This document shows, one piece after another, positions 21,168-32,300 of a stretch of DNA of 64,000 nt. The DNA lies in NCBI GenBank assembly GCA_900312665.1, contig ONZQ02000007.1, positions 1,184,308 to 1,248,307 of the forward strand, read 5' to 3'. Position numbers and translations under genes: made by a program. The notes beneath the pieces were generated by a model, which made no database searches, had not been told where the DNA came from, and saw only the letters and a program-made list of their open reading frames with translations. Origin of the DNA: Cephalotrichum gorgonifer (taxonomy: Eukaryota; Ascomycota; Sordariomycetes; Microascales; Microascaceae). Positions within the stretch are counted from its first letter, which is position 1. Every line of letters begins with the position of its first letter.

Positions 21168-22460
21168 ATGGCCGCAATCCAACTCGACACGACGTTGGCC
21201 GACCTCTACCGCGAGCATGGCATCAAAGGGGAGTGCATCGTGACGACCCACTGCGTCTTCGGGCACCTGGATCTCCATCCAGGGTTCCCGAGAGAGCTCG
21301 TCTTCCCCGAGGACGAAGAGCCCGTCCCGTACAGCGATGACGAGCAGGAGCAGGAGCGCCTCCGCAGGATCATCCTGGGCTACAAGCCGCTGCGGAGGGT
21401 CTTCGGCGTCGGCGACATGGACGTCATCTTCTTCGGCCCCAACGTCACGGCCGCCCAGGTGGAGCGGGACCTGGCCCAGCTGCCGCCCAACCAGCGGCAC
21501 CGGCCGCGCATCGTCGACCTGGACTCGGGCGATGTCCCGGAAAAGCTGCGCGAGGTGACCCGGGACAGGACGCTGGTCTTCTGGCGGCCGCAGGGCTGGA
21601 TGCGCGAGGTCAAGTGCCTCGTGGACCCCCAGCTCGCGTACGACATCAACGCCAAGGACTACCTCGTCACGTCCGGCATCCGCACCCCGCCATCGGAGAT
21701 CGTCAGCCTGGAGGACATCGGCGCCGACTCCGTGTTCGCCACCCGGCGGCTGCCCTTCGCCGTCAAGCTCCTCCGCGCGGGCTGCAGCTTCGGCACCTAC
21801 CTCGTCACCAACGAAGAGCGGCGCAAGGAGATGCTGGCCGCGCTGGTCACGTACAGGGAGAGGGGAACTAGCACCGTCATCCTGTCCGAGTACATCGACC
21901 TGGTCCTGGACCTGAGCGTGCACTTCTTCATCGGCGCCCCCGACGACGAGAGGAACCGCGACAACCCCCTGATCCTGGGAATCTCCGTGCAGACGCTGAC
22001 GGAGAGCGGCAAGTGGACGGGCGGCTACATCGACTACCAGGCGCAGGACACCCTCCGGGACCTCGTCTGGGACACCGTGGTCGACACGACGCGGCGGATG
22101 CCCGAGGAGTTCGTGGGCTGGGCGGGCGTCGACATCGTCGTCGACGCAAAGGGGGGCCAGTGGGTCGTGGACCTGAACGCCAGGTTCACGGGCTCGATGC
22201 CCATCTGCTTCATGTCCGGACACTTCTGGAAGCGGCGGGGCCTGCGGCTGGCGCAGTTTGCCACGTTTGAGTATTCTGGCGAGCTCGACGGCATCTATAC
22301 CTACCTCTCGCCGTTAATCGAGTCCGGACAGGCCGTGGTTACGGCGACGGCGACTATTGGGCCGGACTCAAACATGGCCGACATAGCCTGGGGCGGGAAA
22401 GATGAGCCAGACCTGGCTCGGGTCGGGGACATCATCAGGCACAAACTTCCCAAGTCCTGA
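21168..22460 (+). CDS. ATP-grasp ligase (430 aa)
   Basis: A single-exon gene with start context ATAATAATGGCC. The C-terminal two thirds show the ATP-grasp fold: ATP-binding Lys200 in PFAVKLLRAGCSFGTYLV, the glycine-containing loop after it, the hinge SEYIDLVLDLSVHFF (240-254), and metal-binding residues in GWAGVDIVVD (317-326) and DLNARFTGS (335-343), where Asp replaces the more usual Glu. The first 150 residues form a family-specific preATP-grasp region. It belongs to the group of fungal proteins often labelled solid-state-culture-specific ATP-grasp proteins, which lack assigned products. The expected chemistry is ATP-dependent joining of a carboxylate to an amine via an acyl phosphate. Neighbouring oxidase, M20 amidohydrolase and MFS genes point to amino-acid-derived small molecules. 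Confidence 0.88.
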   Translation: MAAIQLDTTLADLYREHGIKGECIVTTHCVFGHLDLHPGFPRELVFPEDEEPVPYSDDEQEQERLRRIILGYKPLRRVFGVGDMDVIFFGPNVTAAQVERDLAQLPPNQRHRPRIVDLDSGDVPEKLREVTRDRTLVFWRPQGWMREVKCLVDPQLAYDINAKDYLVTSGIRTPPSEIVSLEDIGADSVFATRRLPFAVKLLRAGCSFGTYLVTNEERRKEMLAALVTYRERGTSTVILSEYIDLVLDLSVHFFIGAPDDERNRDNPLILGISVQTLTESGKWTGGYIDYQAQDTLRDLVWDTVVDTTRRMPEEFVGWAGVDIVVDAKGGQWVVDLNARFTGSMPICFMSGHFWKRRGLRLAQFATFEYSGELDGIYTYLSPLIESGQAVVTATATIGPDSNMADIAWGGKDEPDLARVGDIIRHKLPKS

Positions 22461-23049
22461 GGTGATTTCTCTTCTCTCCATAGCCCAGTTGGCGAAGCCC
22501 ACCGGTTCCATTATGTCGTCCAGCGACCTTTTGGGGGCGGTATACTGGTTCGTTTTGCTTAGGTGGTGACTTACAAGGATTATATAGTCCCGGGTGGGAC
22601 AGGGCAGGAAGACTAGAAAGGTGAAAACAGGCATGGCGATCTATGGGATAGAGAGGAGCTAGAGTCCAGTTGTCATATTTTTTTTTTGCTTTGTCAAACA
22701 TTATAGAATCTCGGACCACCAGTGCCTGTTATGAAATTCCCATTGATATATGTGGTATCTCACATATATACCTCTGGTCGTCTGTTATTCTGTGGAATAG
22801 AGTCCCTTCTGTTGTCGGTGCGGCAATAAATATCCGTGATGTGATGTGACGGTTCGGACCGGCCCGGTTAGTATGGAATAAAATGCAGAAAATCCCTTCC
22901 TCAAACACCTTTTTTAATAAAATTAAGAAAAAGAGAAAAGAGAAGAAGGCTCAACGGGCAGGCGCTGTTAGACAAATTAGGTATTTTTGTTAAAAATATT
23001 GTATTAGGGGGTGATTGCAGTAAGTTCCAGAACCTTTCCGGTGTTATCT
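22461..23049. other. Convergent intergenic region with repeat copy
   Basis: 590 bases between convergent ATP-grasp and 246-aa genes. It contains a T9 run (22679-22687), the third TGTGATGTGA copy, and the first copy of the diverged repeat at 22840-22893. The part after 22895 is A/T-rich. Confidence 0.5.
22840..22893 (+). repeat. Diverged direct repeat, copy 1
   Basis: The stretch running from GTGACGGTTCGGACCGG to GGAATAAAATGCAGA matches a second copy at 24418-24470. Both keep GGTTCGGAC, GGTTA and CGGAATAAAATGCAGA or TGGAATAAAATGCAGA. Several differences are C-to-T transitions. The pair flanks the 246-aa gene. Confidence 0.6.
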
Positions 23050-23861
23050 TCACAGAACGCCGTTCCAGACCTCTGTCAGCCTCTGGTTGTTAAGTAGCGG
23101 CGGCGCGAGCAACTCCAGCTCGCGATTATCCAGCCAGTGCCACAAACATAAAAGGCTCCGCGTCGTCATCCACATATAACCAATGAACCAGAGCCCCCTC
23201 CCCATCCGCCGGTTCTTGATGACAAAGTCCTCGGGTCTATACCGCGGGTTGACAATCTTGACCCACGAGTCTCCGCGGGCCACGGCGGCGAGTACCTCGG
23301 CGTCCGCCACGAGGAAAAGGTGGTACCGGTCAGCCGTGTACTTGGCGGGAAGGTCATCGCGGTTATCCTTGTACATCTGGCGTAGGCGGTCCAGGCTTGC
23401 GCCCTCCAGGGTCCCAGGGCTCGAGAAGGGCTTGAGACGGAAGAGAGAGAGGATCTGAGAGGCCGCTTCGGGGTTTCCGGGCCGGGACTCGTCTTCCCAA
23501 CGCTGCTGGGCATCCAGCTCCTCCGAAAGCTCTTGGGGGATCATCCGGAGGAGTTTCTCCCAGTGACTATCTGTATCCCCCCCGTAAGAGGTACGGTATA
23601 TGGGGAAGCCCCAGGTGTCGTACACACCCTCCACGCAGCCCCCCAAGGCGGCGCAGGTCTCGAGGTACTCTAGGGCTCTTGCGAGGGCCACATCCTGGCC
23701 CAGGATCTAGGAACTTTTTCGTCAGCGATTTTTTTTTGTTCCGGGTAACGAAGAGGCCAACCCTGGGCCGAACATACACGACGAACAGATACATTATCTA
23801 GTGAAGGCGCGGAAAGTGCTTCCTCGATCTCTGACGCAGAAAGTTCCATGGTTTGCGACAT
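23050..23861 (-). CDS. Uncharacterised fungal protein (246 aa)
   Basis: Two exons: 23778-23861 and 23050-23706. The intron (GTATGT, GCTGAC, CCTAG) keeps frame and converts an ORF with no clear beginning into MSQTMELSASEIEEAL... ILGQDVALARALEYLE. Without the first exon the protein would begin inside a predicted helix. Key segments are TWGFPIYRTSYGGD, ADRYHLFLVADAEVLAAV and DSWVKIVNPRYRPEDF. This pattern, a Gly-Phe-x-Ile-Tyr-Arg motif followed later by a strand with Ala-Asp-Ala-Glu and Trp-Val-Lys-Ile-Val, resembles a large uncharacterised family expanded in filamentous fungi. No catalytic motif, signal peptide or membrane span is obvious apart from a hydrophobic C-terminal stretch (about 205-222). 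Function unknown; it lies between the ATP-grasp and MFS genes. Confidence 0.7.
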
Positions 23862-26800
23862 TCTGTAGTGTAACCAGTGTCGATTCGATTCTACATGTAC
23901 TTGCACTAGAACACCAGAGAGATAGAAATACCTGCGAGGGGCTTTGTGCCAATGTTTACCTGTACATTTGCATTTGCATCGTGGTCGTGGGTCCGTCCCT
24001 CGGCCGCTCAGACTTGTACGCTTGGAACCCGCAGTGGGGGGCTGTGGCCGGGATACCACGACTGCCTGTCCACTTTCTAGGCAGAAACATGATAGTGTCC
24101 AACATGGAAGCCGCAACCTTACATGTAGTTTCTATAGATAATTCTATTCTGCCCCTATTCTTAACGTGGCTTTACCACGTTTCTCTCAGTGAAACCCGTC
24201 AACTCGGACTTCATAGGTATATTACCTGTGATCCTGAACCAGAGATACTCGATGGGAGAGCATAGTTGTATGAGAATGCCCATAAGTTAAACGCTACTAA
24301 CGTGCCGAGAGACAGCGATACATGCCTTAGTCTCCCGCTGTGTTTGTAAATATGATACGACGACCGAGGCGTAGTGCTTCAGGAGAGTCTTGTGAGTACG
24401 TGCCGGAAAGCCACAGTGCTGTGATGGTTCGGACTGTCTGGTTAACTAGCACGGAATAAAATGCAGACGCTAAGCCGGAATTGGGGAGTGTGACAGGGGA
24501 AGGCGTTTTCTTTCTTTACTATTAGCGGGGGGATAGGGCCGCCAAGACTGCAAGTAGTCAAGTCTAAGCAAGGGCATTATGATGAGCTGAGGAGGACCAT
24601 CGAATTGCCTTTTACTGCTTCGGAATAAGAGGGTTTAAAACACCTTACATCTGGAGCTGCAAACTGCGAGGCTACTTGCAAGCAGCAAGGGAGCATTGGG
24701 CTTGGCCCGCCGAAGCAAAACACAACTAAGGTTTGCACTGAGATGGAAGATCTCTCTCTAGAACCGGACCTCGCCTCTGACTTGGGATTCTGTTATAGTA
24801 ATGTGCCAATCGCATGGGTGGGCGCTTCTCTCACTGAGACAAGAGCCACACCGCCGGACCGGTGCCGGAGAGACATGGAACACCTGTGGCACTTTTCTAA
24901 TGTCTCACCTCCCACGATCGCGGAGTGAGATTTGTCCCACTGTTTACCCTTAGGGACTTTCCGACTTGAGACAGGCTTGAACCAACTTGGGGCTGAGGCC
25001 ATAGTCCTTCATCGTCACGTCACCTTGATCGCACTTTGTCTGACTTGCAGAAGGCTGAAGACGTACTCCGTACACCCATACAAGTATGTGTCCCGATCGC
25101 CACCGTGCGCGAGTCGGTCGGCCAAGGAAAAGATCTGAATCATAATATTTGTGGGCTCGGGAATTGATCCTCAATGCCGACCCCTCAAAAGGAAGCAAGG
25201 AATGACGATCTGCGGCTCCCGGGTCTGCCGGTGGCGGGCTGGACCAAGACTCCGCCCGCCAACCGGAGCCAACCGGAGCCGGTCGAAGCAGCCAGACGGT
25301 ACGTAATAAGGCGTTTCTGAAGCCGATCCTCGGCGGTCTGTTTTCTCGAGTCGTATGGGGTTGCACCTTGGGAGCTGGATTATAATGTGATAAAGAGGAG
25401 CGCCCCCGACCCACGCGGACTGGTTATACCAGTAACCCCCCCTGCTCTTTTTCAGCCGTCCGGGGCATCGTTCTCATGCCAATCAGGCTTCAATCGAAAG
25501 CCTTCATCATTCCCACGACCCGGGGGGGATGGATGGTGGCGCCGGTTGTCTCGTCTCACCTCACCACTCCATGGCGGGACCCTTCCTCACAGAGCTGGGA
25601 AAGGGAGAGATGAGAGAGACAGGCGCCTAGGGAGAGCAGCGCTACACTCAAAGAGCGGGCTTGTGGCGGGGTTTGCTTTTGGTCAAAAAAAGTTTGTGAT
25701 GGGGAAAGTACTTCGATGCTGTGCGAGTATACAAGCAGATCTACCTGCACTGGAGATCATCCAGCTTGCAGCTGTCTGGGGCGAATCTTCGACGCTCATG
25801 TCGTGATCCGACTGGTGCTCGCGCCACGGCGGTGGAACGCTCGGTGTAATTGGATAATGACATAGGAGTGGAAATCGGTGGAGATTCACATTACCCAATC
25901 GTTTCGTGTCTTGAGCTCTCTCACGACGCTGGAGGCAGGAGCGTAGAAGGAGAGCGGGGGCGGGAAGGAGGACCTCGAGAGGGGTGAAAAGGAAGGAGGG
26001 GTGAGAGATGAGAGGGAAGGAGGGACGAGAGAAGAGAGTCGAAGGAAAGACCAAGAAGAAAAAAGGTACCAGGTCCTTCAATCTGGCCTCCGGTACAACT
26101 TGGCCTCGGCTCGGCTAGGACATGGACGATTTCGCCTCCCTTTCTGCATCTCTACATACATAACAATACAAGTATGTAATCGATTCCTCAATGGCAAAAG
26201 CAAAGAAAGCGTTGAGTGACCCCCGTCAACCCTCCCCCCGGGAAATATAAATCCCGACAAAGTAACTTCGGGACGATCATTATTACTCCATTAGGAAGGG
26301 ACATGGAGCGGGGGGACACAACATCAGACGAGATCACTCACGTCAGCTCCTGTCCAACGGCCCTTCTTCTCAGCCCCCGTACCACCCGGTGGGCCGGCTT
26401 TTAAGCTCTGCCACTCGGGACCTTTTTCCTCTCCCTTGTCGCCACTGGCTAGGTGGCTCTTCAGCTGGCTGCTCTATGATCTGCAGACTGACCCTCGCAT
26501 GATGTTCCCGCAGTCCCCTCGCAGGAGGACGTTTGCAGCGAGAAGCGCCGTCGAGTCGCCAATCCGCGTCCGGAAACCGGAAACAGGGAGCCGGGATATG
26601 TCTACGGATAGACGTTGGAGCTGCTACATGGCCACCTCGGCCGCCTTAGAGGCCATATTGGTATCTTGGCGTGTACTGTCATGTATTACTATACTGTGAT
26701 CTGAGACCTGCGTCCTGGACGATCACTCGGTGCCACAGAACTAGGTCTTACAATGTGCTGCGCCAGCTGAATATCGCAATTCCCCCGCCTCGTCGTCAGG

Positions 26801-26892
26801 CTCAGGATAGGAGTAGAAGTATAGCAATAGGCATTGTCTAGCTATTCCGTTCTCGCTAGCTTATTCTCTGGTCCATTCCTCATCCGCTTGCA
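23862..26892. other. Long intergenic region (3 kb), no gene supported
   Basis: The region holds the second diverged repeat copy (24418-24470), a purine-rich stretch (25950-26080), and only short ORFs without family features. Some short ORFs such as 25387-25806 are uninterrupted but have random-looking composition. It probably contains the MFS promoter at its right end. Confidence 0.45.
24418..24470 (+). repeat. Diverged direct repeat, copy 2
   Basis: The stretch GTGATGGTTCGGACTG ... CGGAATAAAATGCAGA matches copy 1 at 22840-22893 in the same orientation, about 1.57 kb away. Roughly four fifths of positions agree by eye, allowing a 4-base insertion. Confidence 0.6.
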
Positions 26893-28636
26893 ATGGCCTC
26901 CATGCCAGAAGGGAAGAGCGGACGTCAACACCCGGCCGCCCCGAAAGTAGCGCCGCCGATGGCATCTCTCAATGCGCCAGAGAGCAGCCCTTTACTGGCG
27001 GGACGTGTGCCCGAGCGGCGAAAGACGTCCAGGGGAGACGCACGAGATGTCTATGAATCCCTCTGTGATTGGGATCCAGACAACCCTCGAGACTGGTCGC
27101 CGTCGTTCAAATGGGGAATCGTCGCCCTGCTCGCCGCGACGGGCTTCGTGGTGTATGTATAAATTTCGATTTGCTTCCTGTGTTCCCGCTCTCCTCTAGT
27201 AGTACCATCACGCATCAGGACCGTGCTGCCAGCGCTAACATTGCTTGTTCCTAGCACCTTCACATGCATGGCAGTGGTGCCGGTGGTAAACCTGGTCGTC
27301 GGCGACCTCGAGTCGGACGGGATCCCGGATGGCTTTGCTGCCGTCCTCCCTATTACCATCTGGGAACTGGGCGAGGCCGTAGGGCCCCTACTCATTGCCC
27401 CTCTCTCTGAGTTATACGGACGCTACCCGTTAATGAATGCGGCAAACTTGCTATTCATCACAGGCGCGGCTCTATCCGCGCTATCTCCCAGCATGCCCGT
27501 CTTCATCGCCTCCCGTGCCCTGACGGGTATGGCCGTGGCGTCGAACGTCCTTGGCCCGGCCATCGTGGGTGACATATTCGTACCCGAGCAGCGAGGGAAG
27601 GCGACGAGTCTCATCGGCTTTGCCCCCCTGTTCGGGGGAACTATTTCCCCAGCTATCAGCGGCATCATCACCGAGGCCTTTGGCTGGCGGACCATTATGT
27701 GGGTGTGTGTCGTGCTAGCGAGCGCCTGCCAGTTCGTCCTCTTTACCTACTTCCGCGAGACGTATAGCGTCGTCCTCCTGCGGCGGAAGGCGTCTAGGAT
27801 AGCTAGAGCGGACAGGGAGTCAGGCTATGGGGCCATTTCGGAAGGCGCGGACGCGGACGTAGGCGAATCCGTTGTGGAGAAGCCCTCGGCCGGGATGCTA
27901 GCCTCCATTACTCGACCTGCCACTGTCCTCTCGAGCTCCGGTGTCCTGGTAGCTGTCTGCATCTTTGGTTCTTCAGTCTTTTCCTACTTCTACATCCTGT
28001 CGACGACGCTCCCTGGAATCCTTGAGGGCCGATATGGAATGTCCCCGTCGGAGACAGGGGCGGTATTCTTAGTCAACGGTTAGTTCCTCCCTGCCATGCT
28101 GTCCTCGCACAGCCCGTACTCTAACACTGTGCCCTTTGATAGGCATCGGCTCCGTTCTCGCCATCGGGGTCTGCAGGGTGTGGCTAGACAGGATCTACAT
28201 AACGCTACGGGACGCCAACGACGGCGTCGGCCTGCCCGAACACCGCCTACCGATAGCCATCGCAGCCGCCTTCATACTCCCCCCCGCCCTGCTCCTCTAC
28301 GGATGGGGCGCTCAGTATACGCTACCCCTGCCCTTCCTCATCCTCTCCCTCATCGTCATCCGCATGTGCATCGTCATGGGCACCCTGCCCCTCATAGCGT
28401 ACGTGGTAGATGCCAGCGGCGTCTACTCCGCGTCCGCCTTCACCGGCGTCATCGTCACCCGGGGCCTGGCGGGCGCCTTCTTCCCGATCGGCACGGCGGA
28501 GTTAGTCAAGGACGCCGGATATGGCTGGGGATTCACCGTGCTCGGCGGGGTGAGTCTCGCCCTGGCTTTTATCCCTCTTGCGCTCTTCTATTACGGAGCT
28601 CGCTGGAGGTCTGCTTGTAAATACACGTTGGGTTGA
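26893..28636 (+). CDS. MFS transporter, DHA1-like drug/metabolite antiporter (525 aa)
   Basis: Three exons: 26893-27152, 27255-28078 and 28143-28636; both introns have CTAAC branch sites and in-frame joins. The cytosolic N-terminus (about 75 residues) ends in DWDPDNPRDWSPSFKW, the segment typical of fungal DHA1 proteins just before helix 1. Loop 2-3 has the MFS motif SELYGRYPL, and helix 5 carries GFAPLFGGTISPAISG, matching the antiporter motif C pattern. The central loop holds VLLRRKASRIAR and an acidic stretch. It should be a proton-coupled exporter in the plasma or vacuolar membrane. It is the nearest transporter to the ATP-grasp gene and could export that pathway's product, which is inference from position only. 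Confidence 0.88.
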
Positions 28637-29332
28637 CTTTAGGTTCCGGAAGGAAAAAGGGAAAAGGAGGGAAGGGGATCGGGAGAGATGGACGTCCGGA
28701 TAGAATTTGGACAAAACAAGGGCAGGGTGGGCGACGGAACAATGGGAACATGGGGTATGGGCGAGGGGAAGAGGTAGGAAAATGCGGGTTTTCGGCACCG
28801 AGAAGAATACATGTAATTACTCACACTTGGTTTAAGCATTTTAGCGAAGAAAAGAGCATATCTAGTCTGTTCGAGCATGTTGCCGATGCAAAAGTCGTAA
28901 TCCTAGCTGGACTGACAAACTAAATACTTCTGGTAGTATGAGTAGCCAAGCGAGGACGAAAACCCAGAGTGACCACATCAGGAAGCGAGAATGGCGGGAC
29001 GAGGTACAGGACAGACTATGCTCACCAATTAAGGACACTCGAGATAATATATCCAACGGGTTAAGTCATGTTGCTTTGTACATAATGTATGCATGGTACA
29101 TCGTAGCTCCGCTTCCCAACGCCCGCCCAGTAGCCTTCGCACCCTTTTCCCCTCTCCCCATACCCCCCCCTAATGATACATGTCCAACGACTCAATGATC
29201 CCAAGACAAAAACTCAAATGATGCCCCGCCCACTCTATAATACTCTTCGTACATGATGTGTTACATCAACCCCCAAAGACAAAAGAAACCCCCCCTCAAA
29301 AGGCGTGAGAATACGCTCAGTGTGTCGCTCCC
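28637..29332. other. Convergent intergenic region
   Basis: About 700 bases between the convergent MFS and Pol gamma genes, with purine-rich sequence just after the MFS stop. No ORF or RNA gene is supported. Confidence 0.45.
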
Positions 29333-32300
29333 TTACATCCTCCACGAATAAGCGTGCGTGCCGCCCCCCTTCTTCCTCTCCCAAGGCTTCCCCCCGAAAC
29401 CGCTGCCCCCGTTCCTGCCATTATATCCCCCCGCCCCCATCGCCTCCCCGACGGAGATGGGCTCCTCCATCGGCATCAGCTGAGCCTGCGAGTGGTACGG
29501 CAGCACACCCTTCAGCGAGACGGGGCGCCCCCTCCTGGCCGCCGACGAAGACGACGGCGCCGACGGTTTCCTCTGCGCCTTCACCAGCTCCTTCAGCTCC
29601 TCGTCGTCGGCCGTGATCTGCGCCTTGACGAAGGCGGCCGAGTCGCCGACCTCCCTCCTGAGCGTCTCCATGACTGGCACACGCGGCGTGTACGGGAACT
29701 GCTCCGGCCAGGGCGCGTTGCCCTCGGGCACGATGGACGGGTCGAGCATCGCCTCGGGTCCCCTCTCGAGGAGCTGCACGATGTCGATGCACTCGCCCGG
29801 CGGGATCGCCTCATCGTTGCTGGGCGTCACGCAGTCCATGTCCACCTCCTTCCGGAGCACGCGGTCGATGTCCACGGCCGAGAAGAAGGCCACCGACTGC
29901 GGCAGGTCGTTGATGCCCACCTGCTGCGAGAACATGGCGCGCGTCCAGAGGTTGGCCACCTGGAGCGCCATGGCCGCGCGGTACCGGTCCCCGTCCCGGA
30001 CGAGGTAGCGGATCTCGTCGTGCACCGTGAGCGCGAGCCGCGCATCGATGTTGAACCGCCGGGCGAGGTAGTCCATCGACACGATGAGCAGGTGGAGGTA
30101 GTCCTGGCCCGACGACTGGATCGCCCAGTTGATCCGCGACGTGAGGTACCCGCCCTTGCTGACGAACCGGCTTATCAGCGCCTCCGTTATGCCCGCGCCT
30201 AGAACGGGCGTCCGTGGCCGCTCCTGCTCGGCGAACTCTTCGAGCATGTTGAACACGAACGACTCCGTGCCGCCCCGCCAGAACGGCCGCTTGTACAGTA
30301 CCTTCCTGTTCGTCCGGGCCCCCTTCGTAGTAGCGTAGAGCTTCGCCGCCGTTTTCGTTGTCTCCTCCTCCGACAGCGAGGGGTTAAACTGGCGGAGGAG
30401 CGTGGCCGCGAACTTGAGTCCCGCCCCATATATTCGCCCGTAGTTGAAGATCTTCGCGTCGTTCCTCGTGATGCCAAGGATGCTGGCTGTGCGGGAATGG
30501 AGATCCGTCCCGGCCGCCTTGCTGCCTTCTAGCGTCATGAATCCGATGGCGTTGCCTCCGTGGAGCTTGAAGGTCGCGTCCCCACAGAGACTAGCGATCC
30601 AGAGCTCTTCCGAGTCTACGTCGGCGCCAACGAAGCTGTATCCGGGCGGCGCCCTCACCATGGCCTTTAGCTCCGAGCCCACCCTATTCTTCTTGGCATT
30701 GCTTGCCGTTAACCACGTATTCTCCACGGCTCTCCTCGTAATCGTGCCCATCGGAATGATCTGGGGCAGGATGTAGCCGTACTCATCCGCCTTCGGTTCG
30801 GATTGTTGGCCCACGTCGCTCTGATACACGACCATCTGCGACCTTATCCTGTCTCGGGCGCTGATCCAGTACGAGCAGGACGCGTTCATCTCGAGTGCCT
30901 CCTTTGCGTACGGGAACTCGGACGAGAGCGTGCCTTTCTCAAAGTAGTTTAGATATCCCTTGGCCATCGGGTTGGCGCACCGCGCGTTAGGTCCGTCTTT
31001 GTGTGGGAGCTTGAAGTAGACGCCGCTGGAGTCCTCCCTCAGCGCGGCGATCTTCTCGTCCGAGAAGTCGCACTGCACCATTTGCTTGGCCGCGTACTTG
31101 GCCGCCGCGGCCCGCGTCACCCGGAAACACCACCCGTACTTGTCCGACCATACAAGGGGATTGCCGTCCCATGCGAGCCTGAGGAGCAGGGGCGCGATGC
31201 GGGTGCGGGTGGTGAGGTTGATGGGAGCGTCGGTCTTCGCAAACAGGTCCTTGTACCACTGAGGCATGCCCGGCTTCTTCTGCCTCGCGGCGGGGCGGGG
31301 CGGGTCGTTCTTCTTCTTCCCCTTGACCATCTTGATCTCCTGCCCTGACCAGTCCAGCTGCTTCAGCCACGGGTCGGTGCTCCACTTTTCCGGGTCATCC
31401 TTGATCTCGAGTGCCTTCTCGGTCAGGGCCACGAGCCGTGAGAGAACACCCTGGTTGAGCGATTGGTAGGTCGCCTCGGCCTTGGCGATGTACTTCTCCC
31501 ACGACCTGTCCACAGGCAGGATGACGGATGACATGTGCCGGAGGGCGGCAAAGCTAACGGGATGGGGGCACACCTCGAGGAAGTTCGGGAAGACGATCTG
31601 GTAGACGCGGTGAGTGATGGAGACGTCGGCGGCACAGTAGTCGAGCAGCTCGTCCAGTTTTCCCAGGACTCCCTCCCTATCAAGGTGGCCGAAGTCGTCG
31701 CGGACGGCCTTGTCGATGGTGACGTTGAGATGGAACTTGGCCACGTCGCGTAGGGAGTTGATTGAGCTCCTCTCCACCCAGAGCTCCTCTTCGTCATGGA
31801 GGTCTGCGCTACTGTTGAGCAGCTGGGCGAGGGCGATGTCCTCTGTCTGAGTGGCTATCCTCTCCCGCAGCTCCCTGTTCTTTTTGTGCTTCATCCAGGT
31901 AGGGCGCTGCTGTGAACACATGCCGTTTACGGCGACATGGAGCGACATGGTGTCTATAAAGTTGTTCCTCGACTGCTTCAAATCGTACTCCTCAAGAACC
32001 CTAGCGCGGTCGTAGCCGACATTGTGGCCGACAATAATTCGATCCTTCGTCGGGTCGCCGAGGGGTATGAGATGACGGTCGGACTCCGACTCCCCGAGGA
32101 GCCAGGGGGATAGCCACGCGTACCAGGCCGTGGGGCTGGCGGCGCAGGCCATGACGGCGAACGTGCTCTCTTTCCACATCACCTCGGTATCGAAGCAGAG
32201 CATGTCCTCGGTCGGCGCATCGACGGGCTCGGACGTGCCGTCGGCCATGTATTTCGTCCAGCCGCTCCTCCTCACCCATTTCCGCGGCTTCGGCGGTGGA

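Noticed and set aside
21123..22223. 366-codon minus-strand ORF
   Set aside because: Antisense to the ATP-grasp gene in GC-rich DNA; His/Asp/Val-rich, no domain, while the sense strand has clear ATP-grasp motifs.
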